This document shows positions 1 to 7,611 of a stretch of 64,000 nt of DNA, piece after piece. Below the pieces are notes generated by a model, which saw nothing but the letters and a program-made list of their open reading frames with translations, ran no database searches and was not told the DNA's origin. A program made the position numbers and the translations under genes. The DNA is taken from assembly GCA_016205975.1 (NCBI GenBank), contig JACQSK010000012.1, positions 38,613-102,612 of the forward strand, written 5' to 3'. Each line of letters begins with the position of its first letter. Positions within the stretch are counted from its first letter, which is position 1. The DNA is from Candidatus Uhrbacteria bacterium. Its GTDB lineage: Bacteria > Patescibacteria > ABY1 > SG8-24 > GWF2-40-263.

Positions 1-1
1 G

Positions 2-892
2 GGCTCCTCCTACCTCTCTCTCGATGCGGAAGGGAAGCGCCTTGTCTATTCCGGCGACATCGGCAACGACCATGTGCCCATCTTGCCGGACACGGAGCCG
101 CTCTCGCACGCGGATGTCGTCATCTGCGAGTCCACCTACGGCAACCGTGAGCACGAGCCCATCGAAGTGAGGACGTCCATGCTCAAGGAGGCGATCCAGC
201 AAATCATCCACGACCGCGGCGTCCTGATGATTCCCGCTTTCTCGATCGAGCGCACGCAGGAGTTGCTCTACGAGATTGATCAGCTGCTCTTGCACGAGCT
301 CAAGACGCACATCCCGATTTTTCTCGACAGCCCCATGGCCATCCGTGCCACGGAGCTCTATCGCCATTTCAAAAATTATTTGAAGTTCGATGCGCCCGTC
401 TTGCCCCAGGGCGATCAGGATTTTTTCAGCTTTCCCAATTTGCGCGAGACGTTCACGCGGGAGGAATCCAAGCAGATCAACGACGCGACACCGCCCATGA
501 TGATCATTGCGGGCTCTGGCATGATGTCGGGCGGGCGCATCATGCACCACCTGCGGCGCTACTTGCCAGATCACAAAAATCGCGTGCTCATCATCGGCTA
601 CCAAGCCAATGGCACGCTCGGCCGTCGCATTTACGAGGGCGCCAAGTCCGTGAAGATTTTCGGCGAGGAGATTCCGGTGCACGCGAGCGTGAGTGCGATC
701 GGCGCCTTCTCGGCCCACGGCGATAAAAATAAACTCACGCGTTGGCTCGCGCCCGCGGACGGCAAGGTTCCTTCGAAGATCTTTTTAGTGCACGGCGACC
801 CGGAAGCCAAGGAAGTGTTCGCCACGCACCTACGCCACGCACTGCGCACGGACGTCCTCATCCCAGAATACCAATCGACCCACGAGGTATGA
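2..892 (+). CDS. Beta-CASP metallo-beta-lactamase-fold RNase (5' truncated)
   Basis: The reading frame is open to the window edge, so the N-terminus with the HxHxDH zinc motif is missing. What remains is the beta-CASP domain and the end of the lactamase fold: SGDIGN (metal-ligand Asp region), ESTYGNREH, GSGMMSGGR, the histidine of AFSAHGD and the histidine of LVHGDP. This arrangement is typical of the YSH1/CPSF-like RNA-processing nucleases that act in the cytoplasm on RNA. The stop codon overlaps the ATG of the next small gene (ATGA), so the two are probably translationally coupled. Family assignment is firm; endo- versus exonuclease activity cannot be decided from the fragment. Confidence 0.88.
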   Translation, partial: GSSYLSLDAEGKRLVYSGDIGNDHVPILPDTEPLSHADVVICESTYGNREHEPIEVRTSMLKEAIQQIIHDRGVLMIPAFSIERTQELLYEIDQLLLHELKTHIPIFLDSPMAIRATELYRHFKNYLKFDAPVLPQGDQDFFSFPNLRETFTREESKQINDATPPMMIIAGSGMMSGGRIMHHLRRYLPDHKNRVLIIGYQANGTLGRRIYEGAKSVKIFGEEIPVHASVSAIGAFSAHGDKNKLTRWLAPADGKVPSKIFLVHGDPEAKEVFATHLRHALRTDVLIPEYQSTHEV

Positions 893-1050
893 TCAATCAG
901 CATACAGCCTCTGCGACCCTGCGCGCCGTCAGGAGGCTCACGAAAGCGTATGGCAAAGAGGTGAAGAATCAGACGCGACAGCTCTCTCAAGAAGTAGATG
1001 CTATTTTGATTGAGGTCGCGCAAGAGCGGTTGAAGAAAAAAGACGTATGA
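889..1050 (+). CDS. Small basic protein, 53 aa, unknown
   Basis: This short gene starts at the ATG overlapping the stop of the upstream nuclease and ends in another ATGA overlap with the next gene, which is the main reason to believe it is real. The product is charged (many Lys, Arg, Glu), contains no membrane segment and is predicted by eye to be mostly helical (LRAVRRLTKAYGKEVKNQTR, then an alternating Glu/Val helix). No family is recognised. It could be a small partner of the nuclease, but that rests on position only. Confidence 0.6.
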   Translation: MINQHTASATLRAVRRLTKAYGKEVKNQTRQLSQEVDAILIEVAQERLKKKDV

Positions 1051-2156
1051 GTGCGTTTGAGACCATGATCGAGACCGGCCCGCCACAGGGGAGACAGCGG
1101 GCTGCTGGGCAGGAGGCGCCAGAACATTTTATGTCCGTTGAGCAGTTGGAGGCAGAGGCGGGACGCATCGTAGACCTCGCGACGGCTCATGCACGGGACA
1201 TCCAGGCCCAGCAGGAAAAGCGACTCTTGGAGGAGTTGAAGCGCATGGAAGTACTCCCCGGCACGCGAACGTTTGATGGTGCCCTTGAGCGTTACAGAGG
1301 ATCGAACACCTTCGAGTGGTTCCATCAGAAGTTCAACACTCTTGGCAAGTGGTTGGTGATGGTCGGCCTGTCCGCATCCGTCGAGCGCGCTATTCCCTCC
1401 AGTCCGGATCTCGGGACGATGGCGAACCGCGACGAGGCCGCGGAGCAGTTGAAAAAAACCGGGATTACGGCTGAACGCGAGCAGGCGTACATCCCAGGCG
1501 TGAGTGAGGCAGTGTATCGCGTTGTTGTGCCCTACGGCAGCATTGAGGACCTATCGGAGCTGCTGCGCGTGATGCCCGAGACGGCCTTGCACGGTCGGGA
1601 AGAAGTCACGTTCAGAACTCCGGAGGGAGAAGAGTGGACCGTCAAACAAAACGAGCAACCTGAACGCGAAGATGCTTTCCGATTGTTTTTGGGAATGCCG
1701 CAGAAGAACGATACGTTTGGTGTGTCGGAGTATCAGCCGCAAGGGAGCGACGACCTCTACTATTACCGGATCAATGGGTTCATCGAGACGTTAGCCGAGG
1801 AATATCCGGACAGCTACTCCAAGCCGATCAAGGTGATGGTGCAAGACATCGAGGCAACCGTGAGCGACAGAGAGAGACGTTGGCAAGACGACGACCTCTA
1901 TGTGTATGAACCTCACCCGCATGACAAGAGATCCGTCATCGCTTCGGGAGATAAAATCATGGGTCACTTCACGCTTTCTCTGGGCCGGGACGAGAAGGGT
2001 GAGTATGTCTCGTATTACGACCGCTGGGATTTCGGACAGCCTGGCGAGAAGGGAGAGGGGCTCATGGCCTTGACGGAAGGCCTGGTCGGCAAGCCGTTTG
2101 AAATTTACGACCGTGTCTATTTCGACCGCGCGACCTGGGAAGTGCGGGAACCTTGA
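1047..2156 (+). CDS. Conserved-looking hypothetical protein, 369 aa
   Basis: The ATG overlaps the previous stop by 4 bases, so this is the third gene of an operon with the nuclease. Residues about 25-70 form a charged helical stretch; the rest is a soluble alpha/beta protein rich in Tyr, Asp and Glu. The C-terminal part has the readable pattern SYYDRWDFGQ followed by GKPFEIYDRVYFD, which I associate with an unnamed family in Patescibacteria, though I could not run a search. There is no signal peptide, and no catalytic motif could be identified. Function unknown. Confidence 0.75.
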   Translation: MSAFETMIETGPPQGRQRAAGQEAPEHFMSVEQLEAEAGRIVDLATAHARDIQAQQEKRLLEELKRMEVLPGTRTFDGALERYRGSNTFEWFHQKFNTLGKWLVMVGLSASVERAIPSSPDLGTMANRDEAAEQLKKTGITAEREQAYIPGVSEAVYRVVVPYGSIEDLSELLRVMPETALHGREEVTFRTPEGEEWTVKQNEQPEREDAFRLFLGMPQKNDTFGVSEYQPQGSDDLYYYRINGFIETLAEEYPDSYSKPIKVMVQDIEATVSDRERRWQDDDLYVYEPHPHDKRSVIASGDKIMGHFTLSLGRDEKGEYVSYYDRWDFGQPGEKGEGLMALTEGLVGKPFEIYDRVYFDRATWEVREP

Positions 2157-2286
2157 CGCGTTGTTTGTGTTTACTTAAGGTGCGCTCTGAGCTTCCATCT
2201 ATCCTTCCGAGGAGGAGGCATTCGCTCCTAAGGAGTTTCCATGAGGCGAGGTATCTCTGGTATTTTTTTGTGAGACGCGTATCCCT

Positions 2287-2315
2287 TTGACGCATTCGGG
2301 CGACCATGTTATACC
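2287..2315 (+). promoter_or_regulatory. Sigma-70 promoter of the tRNA gene
   Basis: TTGACG at 2287-2292 and TATACC at 2310-2315 are separated by 17 bp. Transcription would start near 2322, just before the mature tRNA 5' end at 2327. Confidence 0.7.
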
Positions 2316-2326
2316 GTCACTAGCCT

Positions 2327-2403
2327 GGCACGTTAGCTCAGCGGTTCAGAGCGAAAGTCTCATAATCTTTAGGTCACCGGTTCAAATCCGGTACGTGCCA
2401 CCA
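2327..2403 (+). tRNA. tRNA with CAT anticodon (elongator Met, possibly Ile2)
   Basis: A full cloverleaf is visible: 7-bp acceptor GGCACGT/ACGTGCC, D arm GCTC/GAGC, anticodon loop CTCATAA (anticodon CAT), T arm ACCGG-TTCAAAT-CCGGT, discriminator A and an encoded CCA at 2401-2403. The first base pair is G-C and the anticodon stem lacks three G-C pairs, so it is not the initiator. The CAT anticodon leaves elongator tRNA-Met or lysidine-modified tRNA-Ile2; the body also resembles Ile2. The anticodon stem closes with a T-T mismatch. The gene sits just upstream of metG. Confidence 0.93.
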
Positions 2404-2412
2404 CTCTTCTTG

Positions 2413-2444
2413 GGGGACGCCATCACTGTGAGGCGTCCCCTTTT
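2413..2444 (+). terminator. Rho-independent terminator after the tRNA
   Basis: A perfect 9-bp stem GGGGACGCC/GGCGTCCCC with a 10-nt loop is followed by TTTT. It separates the tRNA from metG. Confidence 0.85.
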
Positions 2445-2475
2445 CACACCGTTCATTTCCACCCGAGGAGACAGC

Positions 2476-4149
2476 ATGTCTCGAGACATCTACGTCGGTT
2501 CTGCCTGGCCCTACGTCAACGGCCCTCTGCATCTGGGACACGTGGCCGCGCTTCTGCCCGCCGACGTGATCGCCCGCTACCATCGTCTGCTTGGCGACCG
2601 CGTGCTGTGGACCTCTGGGTCCGACTGCCACGGCACGCCCATCACCGAGCGCGCGCGCAAGGAAGGCCGCGCTCCCGCCGACGTGGCGCGGGAGTATCAC
2701 AACGTCATCTCGCGCACGTTCGAACGGCTGGGGTTTTCCTACTCGCTCTACTGGGCGACGATGGAGCCCGAGCACGGAGAGCGCGTGCAGCAAAGCTTCC
2801 TCGCGCTGCACAAGCTGGGCCTCATTATCGAGGGCGACTACCAGCATGCGCGGTGCGCGCAATGTGCTGACAGCCGCACGGATCGCGAGATCACGGGAGA
2901 GTGCCCGCACTGCGGGGAGGGCGCGCGGGGCGACCAGTGCGACTCCTGCGGGGAAGTGCTGAACCCCAGCGACCTCAAGAACCCTGTGTGCTCCAAATGC
3001 GCCGGCACCATCACCTTCGAGGTGACGCGCGAGCTCTTCTTCAACCTGCCGGCTCTGGAAAGCCGGTTGCGCGACTGGGTCGCCCTCAACGGACACTGGC
3101 GCGAGAATGCCAAGAGTTGGACCAAGGGTTGGCTCGACCAGGGCCTCAAGCCTCGCGCAATCACGCGCAAGATCAACTGGGGCATCCCCGTTCCGCTTCC
3201 CGGCTGGGAAGACCGGCGCATCTACGTCTGGTTCGAGGCCGTGCATGGGTATCTCACCGCCAGCCAGCAATGGGCGGCGGTGAAGAGCAAGCCCAGGCGG
3301 GACTGGCGTCCGTTCTGGTACGAGGGCAATCCCAAGCTCTTGAGCTACTACGTCATCGGCAAGGACAACATCCCGTTCCACACGCTCCTGTGGCCGGCGA
3401 TTCTCATGGCCCTGGGCTACGAGCTTCCTTGGCAGATCGTTTCCAGCGAGTACCTCGTGTTCGAGGATCGCAAGCTCTCGACCTCCAAGGGATGGGTGCT
3501 GTGGGCTGACGACGCTCTCGATCGCTACGATCCGGATTTCCTCCGCTACTTCCTGCTCGCGCGCGGCCCCGAGCGGCGCGACACGAACTTCACCTGGGAG
3601 CGGTTCGTGACTGCCGTGAACAGCGAGCTGATCGACAACTACGGCAACTTGGTGCAACGCGTGATCGCGTTTGCGACCAAGCGCTTCGATGGCAAGGTGC
3701 CGCCGATGATCGGACTGGACGATCGGGATCAGCAGATGCTGGACCTGGTCGCCGAGACGTTCGTGAAGGTGGGCGAGGCGATCGAGAAGACCGAGCTCAA
3801 GCTGGGTATCGAGACGATCATGGATCTCGTGAAGGCGGCCAACCAGTACCTGAACGACTGCGCACCCTGGACGCAGATCAAGACCAACGCGCCGCGCGCG
3901 GGCGCGACCATCGCGGTGGCGCTGGACGTGATCGCCGCGCTGTCGATCCTGACCGAGCCGTTCTTGCCCTTCCAAGCCAAGCGCGTGCGCGACCTGCTCC
4001 CGCTTGTGCCCAAGGACTTCACTTGGTGGACGCCCTGGCTGGCAGCCGGCGCACCGCTGCGCGAAGTGGGCGTGCTCTTCCAGAAGATCGATCCTTCCGT
4101 GATCGAAGAGGAGCACGCACGGTTGGAGGCTCAGCTCAAGGGACTCTGA
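2476..4149 (+). CDS. metG: Methionyl-tRNA synthetase
   Basis: This class I synthetase charges tRNA-Met with methionine in the cytoplasm. The HIGH motif is HLGH (residues 19-22) and the KMSKS motif is KLSTS (about 334-338). A four-knuckle zinc insert lies around residues 128-180 (CAQC, CPHC, CDSC, CSKC). The 557-residue protein ends after the anticodon-binding helical domain and lacks the C-terminal EMAPII-like dimerisation domain found in longer forms. The start ATG has GAGGAG 5 nt upstream; an in-frame extension back to 2287 would run through the tRNA and is rejected. It is read from after the tRNA terminator, so it needs its own promoter. Codons are strikingly G/C-ending. Confidence 0.97.
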   Translation: MSRDIYVGSAWPYVNGPLHLGHVAALLPADVIARYHRLLGDRVLWTSGSDCHGTPITERARKEGRAPADVAREYHNVISRTFERLGFSYSLYWATMEPEHGERVQQSFLALHKLGLIIEGDYQHARCAQCADSRTDREITGECPHCGEGARGDQCDSCGEVLNPSDLKNPVCSKCAGTITFEVTRELFFNLPALESRLRDWVALNGHWRENAKSWTKGWLDQGLKPRAITRKINWGIPVPLPGWEDRRIYVWFEAVHGYLTASQQWAAVKSKPRRDWRPFWYEGNPKLLSYYVIGKDNIPFHTLLWPAILMALGYELPWQIVSSEYLVFEDRKLSTSKGWVLWADDALDRYDPDFLRYFLLARGPERRDTNFTWERFVTAVNSELIDNYGNLVQRVIAFATKRFDGKVPPMIGLDDRDQQMLDLVAETFVKVGEAIEKTELKLGIETIMDLVKAANQYLNDCAPWTQIKTNAPRAGATIAVALDVIAALSILTEPFLPFQAKRVRDLLPLVPKDFTWWTPWLAAGAPLREVGVLFQKIDPSVIEEEHARLEAQLKGL

Positions 4150-4155
4150 AGACGT

Positions 4156-4183
4156 ACCGGACACCACGCGTGTCCGGTTTTTT
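4156..4183 (+). terminator. Terminator of metG
   Basis: Stem ACCGGACAC/GTGTCCGGT with a short loop, followed by a run of T. Confidence 0.88.
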
Positions 4184-4185
4184 CG

Positions 4186-4380
4186 CGGGATGAGGTCAGG
4201 GATGGGGTCAGGTCGCAGGGATGGGGTCAGGTCGGGAATCGGGAATTTTTCTGATAGCACCTGTGGTTATGCAGTATTTGTGATCGTTCAAGACTTTTCT
4301 ATTCGCTATAGCCCTCTCAATGGCGGGAGCCAGGCTTGGCTGTCCATCATCAATAATTCCCGATTCCCGACCTGACCCCA
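4186..4380 (+). repeat. Inverted-repeat element (REP/RAYT-like remnant)
   Basis: Three spaced copies of a GGTCAGG core (4192, 4206 and 4223 region) lead into an arm at 4223-4247 that reads GGGGTCAGGTCGGGAATCGG and on to AATT. Its exact reverse complement lies at 4355-4380. The roughly 105 bp between the arms has no convincing gene. This layout resembles the ends of REP-associated tyrosine (Y1) transposon derivatives, here without a transposase. The same 25-bp arm recurs inside mutY at 34162-34187. Confidence 0.65.
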
Positions 4381-4394
4381 CATCTCCGACGGAA

Positions 4395-4419
4395 CGAAAA
4401 AATCGCCCGGATGGCGATT
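4395..4419 (-). terminator. Terminator of the NIF3-like gene
   Basis: On the minus strand AATCGCC-ATCCG-GGCGATT is followed by a run of T. The stem overlaps the stop codon of the gene it ends. Confidence 0.8.
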
Positions 4420-4780
4420 AGGCGTTGAGTAACTTTTTTATCCCCCGTGCGTCCTGGACCTCGTGGACGAGGACGACTGGCTCTTCCCAGGGGTGTGCTC
4501 GAAGCAGCGCGGTCACCACAGCCTCTAGGAGGTCATGCTGGCGCGGGACACTGAACTCAATCCGCACGGACGGCCCATCGGTGAGTCTTCCCACCGCGCC
4601 CAAGGTCGGATGTGCGCCTTCCTCGGTCAGAAAACGCTCCGTCCCTGGCGCGGACCGCCAGGAGACTTCCGCGTAGTCGCCGTAACGTAGGGGATCGACG
4701 ACCTTCACGGCCCTCAAAACCCCTTCGACCGATTCCGGCGGAACGAACGTGATCACGCGATACGCAGGAGTCAACTGCAT
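4418..4780 (-). CDS. NIF3/YqfO-type PII-like small protein
   Basis: A 120-residue soluble protein that matches the stand-alone form of the PII/CutA-like domain inserted in NIF3 (YqfO) proteins: VITFVPPESVEGVLRAV at the start, YGDYAEVSWRS, then GTERF, GAHPTLGAVG and a closing HPWEEPVVLV. The start ATG at 4780 has GGAGG 9 nt upstream and is preferred over a TTG start 10 codons further out. Such proteins are thought to be small ligand- or metal-sensing trimers, but the substrate is unknown. It lies downstream of the GCS2 gene on the same strand with a terminator between them. Confidence 0.75.
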   Translation of the reverse strand: MQLTPAYRVITFVPPESVEGVLRAVKVVDPLRYGDYAEVSWRSAPGTERFLTEEGAHPTLGAVGRLTDGPSVRIEFSVPRQHDLLEAVVTALLRAHPWEEPVVLVHEVQDARGIKKLLNA

Positions 4781-4827
4781 GGATGCGAACCTCCATCCCT
4801 CTCTTACCAAACAGTGAGACAGTCGTC

Positions 4828-4855
4828 AAAAAAATCCCTGACGCCGGGGTCAGGG
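4828..4855 (-). terminator. Terminator of the GCS2 gene
   Basis: On the minus strand CCCTGAC-CCCGGC-GTCAGGG is followed by A and seven T. The stem contains the stop codon of the ligase gene. Confidence 0.85.
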
Positions 4856-6181
4856 GTTCGTGAGCAGATGGGCGATCAGGGCGTCAATGCCGCCTTGCTC
4901 GAAGATCGCGAGCTTGACGTGCGCTGGCGAGGTTCGATCGTGCACGCGTGTCTTGAGCGGCGAGAGCAGGATCTCTTCGCCCAGACCGCGCCGTCGCAAG
5001 CCTTTTTCGCCAAGCGCGAGTACCTGTTGTGCACACTCGGCCATCTCGGGCGAGCGCAGGCCTTCCTTGAACGCGGTCGTCTGCAGGGCGCGCCAGGCCT
5101 GGTGCGATTGGCGCGCGCGGATGAACGCGAGCGTTGATTCGAGGTTTTCCACGAGGCCCAGGGCCAGGGCATCGGAGGCCACGGCGTCCAGGTTTTGGCA
5201 GCTGGGGCGCATCTCGATGGTGCCGTAGGGAACCCGCACGCGCGCCTGCCACCAGACGGTTGCCTCGTGGTTCAGGTACGCCTCGCGCTGAGCCGCCTGC
5301 GTGAGTCCCGCGCTCTCCCGTTCCCACCAGCTCTGAAACGAGGCGCCGGGATTCTCGACCGACTGGCCTTGCACGCGCACGATGAACGGCGTGGCGCATA
5401 GGTACTGTGCAAGCTCTGCCAAGGAGGCGGGCGCCCGCTCGATGCGCGGTGTATCGACACACGGCGGGCCGCACAGGACGTTGTCCCAGTAGCCGTGTGC
5501 CAAGGTGAATCCGTCCCAGGCGCTCTGGCGCGCGGCCAGGATGCCGTTGGGATCGGGCGCTCCGTTCCAGATGGGCGAATTGGCGTTCAAGGCGATGAAC
5601 ACGGGGCAGAGGGCGAGGTACATCTCCAAGGCCGGGATCACTTCGTCTCGGGTCACGTCGATGTGCACCTGCGAGGACGCCGTGATCGTGTTCATGTGCA
5701 CGGCGGGAGGGAACAAGCTGCGGAAGACGTCGCCGCGGCCCTTGGGCGCCCAGAGTTTTTCGGTAGGGGGCGTCCTGGGTTGGATGGCGTAGTCCCGCAG
5801 TCTGGTGAAACCGTGATTCGCCAGGCTCGCGTCCACGAAGCCGAGAATGTCCGCGCGCGCGCCGACATGGTCGAATAGGTTCCCCACGTGCGGGAAGCCG
5901 ATCTCCAGCGTGCCGCGCCCGACGTCCATGCCCACTTCCAGATCTCCGCGACGTACGCCCACCAGCGCTCCGGTCACGGCGTCGCGCTTGGGCGAGAAGC
6001 CTTTGACCAAGAGGTCGTCGAAGATCGGCGTGATGTCCACGGCGTAGCCTTGTGCGTCTGTGACGATGAATTCCTCCTCGGGCCCCGCGTGGCGGGGGCG
6101 GAAGAGTTCTGTTGGGAACGCTCCTTCGATGAGGTGTTGGACGAACGCGTGAGCTGACGGTGCGTGATCGTTTGAATCCAC
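4850..6181 (-). CDS. Glutamate-cysteine ligase family 2 (GCS2) protein
   Basis: The 443-residue protein belongs to the GCS2/carboxylate-amine ligase superfamily, which uses ATP to form a gamma-glutamyl or similar amide bond. Visible hallmarks are PEEEFIVTD near residue 33 (the metal-binding GxExE-like strand), GRGTLEIGFPH, SSQVHIDVT around 168 and VPYGTIEMRPSCQN near 340. The start is a GTG at 6181 with GGAGAG upstream and a strong promoter at 6223-6251. It is divergent from metK with back-to-back -35 boxes, which suggests linkage to sulfur or one-carbon metabolism. The substrate (cysteine or another amine) cannot be told from sequence. Confidence 0.85.
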   Translation of the reverse strand: MDSNDHAPSAHAFVQHLIEGAFPTELFRPRHAGPEEEFIVTDAQGYAVDITPIFDDLLVKGFSPKRDAVTGALVGVRRGDLEVGMDVGRGTLEIGFPHVGNLFDHVGARADILGFVDASLANHGFTRLRDYAIQPRTPPTEKLWAPKGRGDVFRSLFPPAVHMNTITASSQVHIDVTRDEVIPALEMYLALCPVFIALNANSPIWNGAPDPNGILAARQSAWDGFTLAHGYWDNVLCGPPCVDTPRIERAPASLAELAQYLCATPFIVRVQGQSVENPGASFQSWWERESAGLTQAAQREAYLNHEATVWWQARVRVPYGTIEMRPSCQNLDAVASDALALGLVENLESTLAFIRARQSHQAWRALQTTAFKEGLRSPEMAECAQQVLALGEKGLRRRGLGEEILLSPLKTRVHDRTSPAHVKLAIFEQGGIDALIAHLLTNP

Positions 6182-6222
6182 GGGGTTCTCTCCATCTGTC
6201 CGGGGGTGAAGACGCGAGCGTC

Positions 6223-6251
6223 ATTGTAGTGAGGGTTTGGATGGGTGTCAA
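6223..6251 (-). promoter_or_regulatory. Sigma-70 promoter of the GCS2 gene
   Basis: On the minus strand TTGACA (6246-6251) and TACAAT (6223-6228) are 17 bp apart. Only 9 bp separate its -35 box from the -35 box of metK on the other strand. Confidence 0.8.
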
Positions 6252-6260
6252 TGCTGCAGC

Positions 6261-6290
6261 TTGACACTTCTGCCACCCTTTATTACCCTT
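6261..6290 (+). promoter_or_regulatory. Probable metK promoter
   Basis: TTGACA at 6261-6266 with TACCCT at 6285-6290 (18-bp spacer). The -10 is weak. No SAM riboswitch fold is apparent in the roughly 45-nt leader. Confidence 0.5.
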
Positions 6291-6335
6291 TGGCCAGTCC
6301 GGTATTCCGCCGGATACAACAGGCAAGGAGCTACG

Positions 6336-7457
6336 ATGCCTTCTTCCGATGACATGATGTCCGAAATGTCCATGGTCTGCCCCCTTCGGGGAGGCCACAT
6401 CACCGTCGAGTCCGTCGGTCCGGGGCACCCCGACAAGGTGTGCGACCAGATCAGCGACGCGGTGCTCGACGCGGCGCTCGCGGGCGACCCGAACTCTCGG
6501 GTGGCCATCGAGACCACCGGCAAGGGTCGCATCAAGCTCATCGGCGAGATGACCACCAACTCGGAGATCGACCTGCCTGCGCTCGCGATGCGCGTGCACC
6601 GCGAGATCGGCTACCGCGACGACGAGGTCGGCGGGGTGGACGTGGACGTCGTGCAGCAGTCGGGCGACATCGCCATGGGCACCAACATGAAGGTGAGGGG
6701 CGCTGGCGACCAGGGTATCATGGCGGGCTACGCCGTGGACACACCCGAGCACGACTACATGCCGATCGCCTACACGCTCGCGCGGCGGCTCATCCAGCGT
6801 CTCGTCACGGTGCGTGAGGATGGGATCCTGACCTTCCTGCGCCCCGACTGCAAGTCGCAGGTGGTGATGCAGAACGGTACGGTCCAGCGCGTCACCATCG
6901 CGACCCAGCACATCGCGGAGGTGGAGCTCGAGGAGCTGCGCGAGGCCGTGCACCGCGAGGTGATCGTGCCGGTGGTGGGCGACATCGCCTTCGATCGCTG
7001 CCAGATCAACGGTACGGGTCGGTTCGTGAACGGCTCGTTCTCGGCCGACGCGGGTCTCACCGGCCGCAAGATCGTCGTGGACCAGTACGGTCCGTGGGTT
7101 CCCGTGGGAGGCGGTGCCTTCTCCGGCAAGGATCCCAGCAAGGTCGACCGCACGGCCGCCTACATGGCGCGCCACATCGCCAAGACGATCGTCGTGAACG
7201 GCATGGCCAAGGAGGCGCTCGTGCACCTGGCCTACACGATCGGTTTCACCGAGCCCGACTCGGTGGGCGTGCGCGTGTTCGACGCCGAGGATTCCGCCTT
7301 CAACTTCGAGGCGTGGATCCGTGAGACCTTCCCGCTGTCGCCCGGCGACATGATCGCGTACCTCGGCCTCACCGCGCCCGCGGGCTGGAGCTACCAGGAC
7401 GCCGCGGCCTACGGCCACTTCGGCCGCCCGCAGTTCCCCTGGGAGGACGTGGGCTAG
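6336..7457 (+). CDS. metK: S-adenosylmethionine synthetase
   Basis: MetK makes SAM from methionine and ATP in the cytoplasm. Family marks are GHPDKVCDQISDAVLDA (about residues 29-45), GAGDQGIMAGYA, the phosphate loop region GGGAFSGKDPSKVDR and a C-terminal VGVRVFD strand. At 373 residues it is close to the usual length; about 15 extra N-terminal residues precede the first strand. The start ATG has AAGGAG 5 nt upstream. Nearly every codon ends in G or C, unlike lepA or gatA nearby. It is followed by its own terminator and flanked by other amino-acid genes. Confidence 0.97.
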   Translation: MPSSDDMMSEMSMVCPLRGGHITVESVGPGHPDKVCDQISDAVLDAALAGDPNSRVAIETTGKGRIKLIGEMTTNSEIDLPALAMRVHREIGYRDDEVGGVDVDVVQQSGDIAMGTNMKVRGAGDQGIMAGYAVDTPEHDYMPIAYTLARRLIQRLVTVREDGILTFLRPDCKSQVVMQNGTVQRVTIATQHIAEVELEELREAVHREVIVPVVGDIAFDRCQINGTGRFVNGSFSADAGLTGRKIVVDQYGPWVPVGGGAFSGKDPSKVDRTAAYMARHIAKTIVVNGMAKEALVHLAYTIGFTEPDSVGVRVFDAEDSAFNFEAWIRETFPLSPGDMIAYLGLTAPAGWSYQDAAAYGHFGRPQFPWEDVG

Positions 7458-7474
7458 TCACGCCTCTGCACGTG

Positions 7475-7507
7475 CCCGAGTGTGAAAAATCACTCGGGTT
7501 TTTATTT
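7475..7507 (+). terminator. Terminator of metK
   Basis: Perfect stem CCCGAGTG/CACTCGGG with an 8-nt loop, then TTTTTATTT. Confidence 0.9.
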
Positions 7508-7611
7508 GGTTCAAAGCCAATTTCAAAGACCAGCCGCAGGTTGAGCGACGGCTGGCAGGGGCGTCCGATCGTCCGTTGCCTTTCCTCTGTGCATATCCTA
7601 CACTGACCCCT

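Noticed and set aside
2374..4260. 628-codon open frame opposite metG
   Set aside because: Pure antisense of a clear synthetase gene; no motif and a His/Arg/Val-heavy bias typical of shadows.
6287..6335. SAM riboswitch before metK
   Set aside because: The leader is too short (about 45 nt) and shows none of the conserved SAM-binding stems.
4884..7418. 844-codon open frame on the minus strand
   Set aside because: It runs antisense through metK and out of frame through the GCS2 gene; composition is Arg/His/Gly-rich as expected for a shadow in GC-rich DNA.
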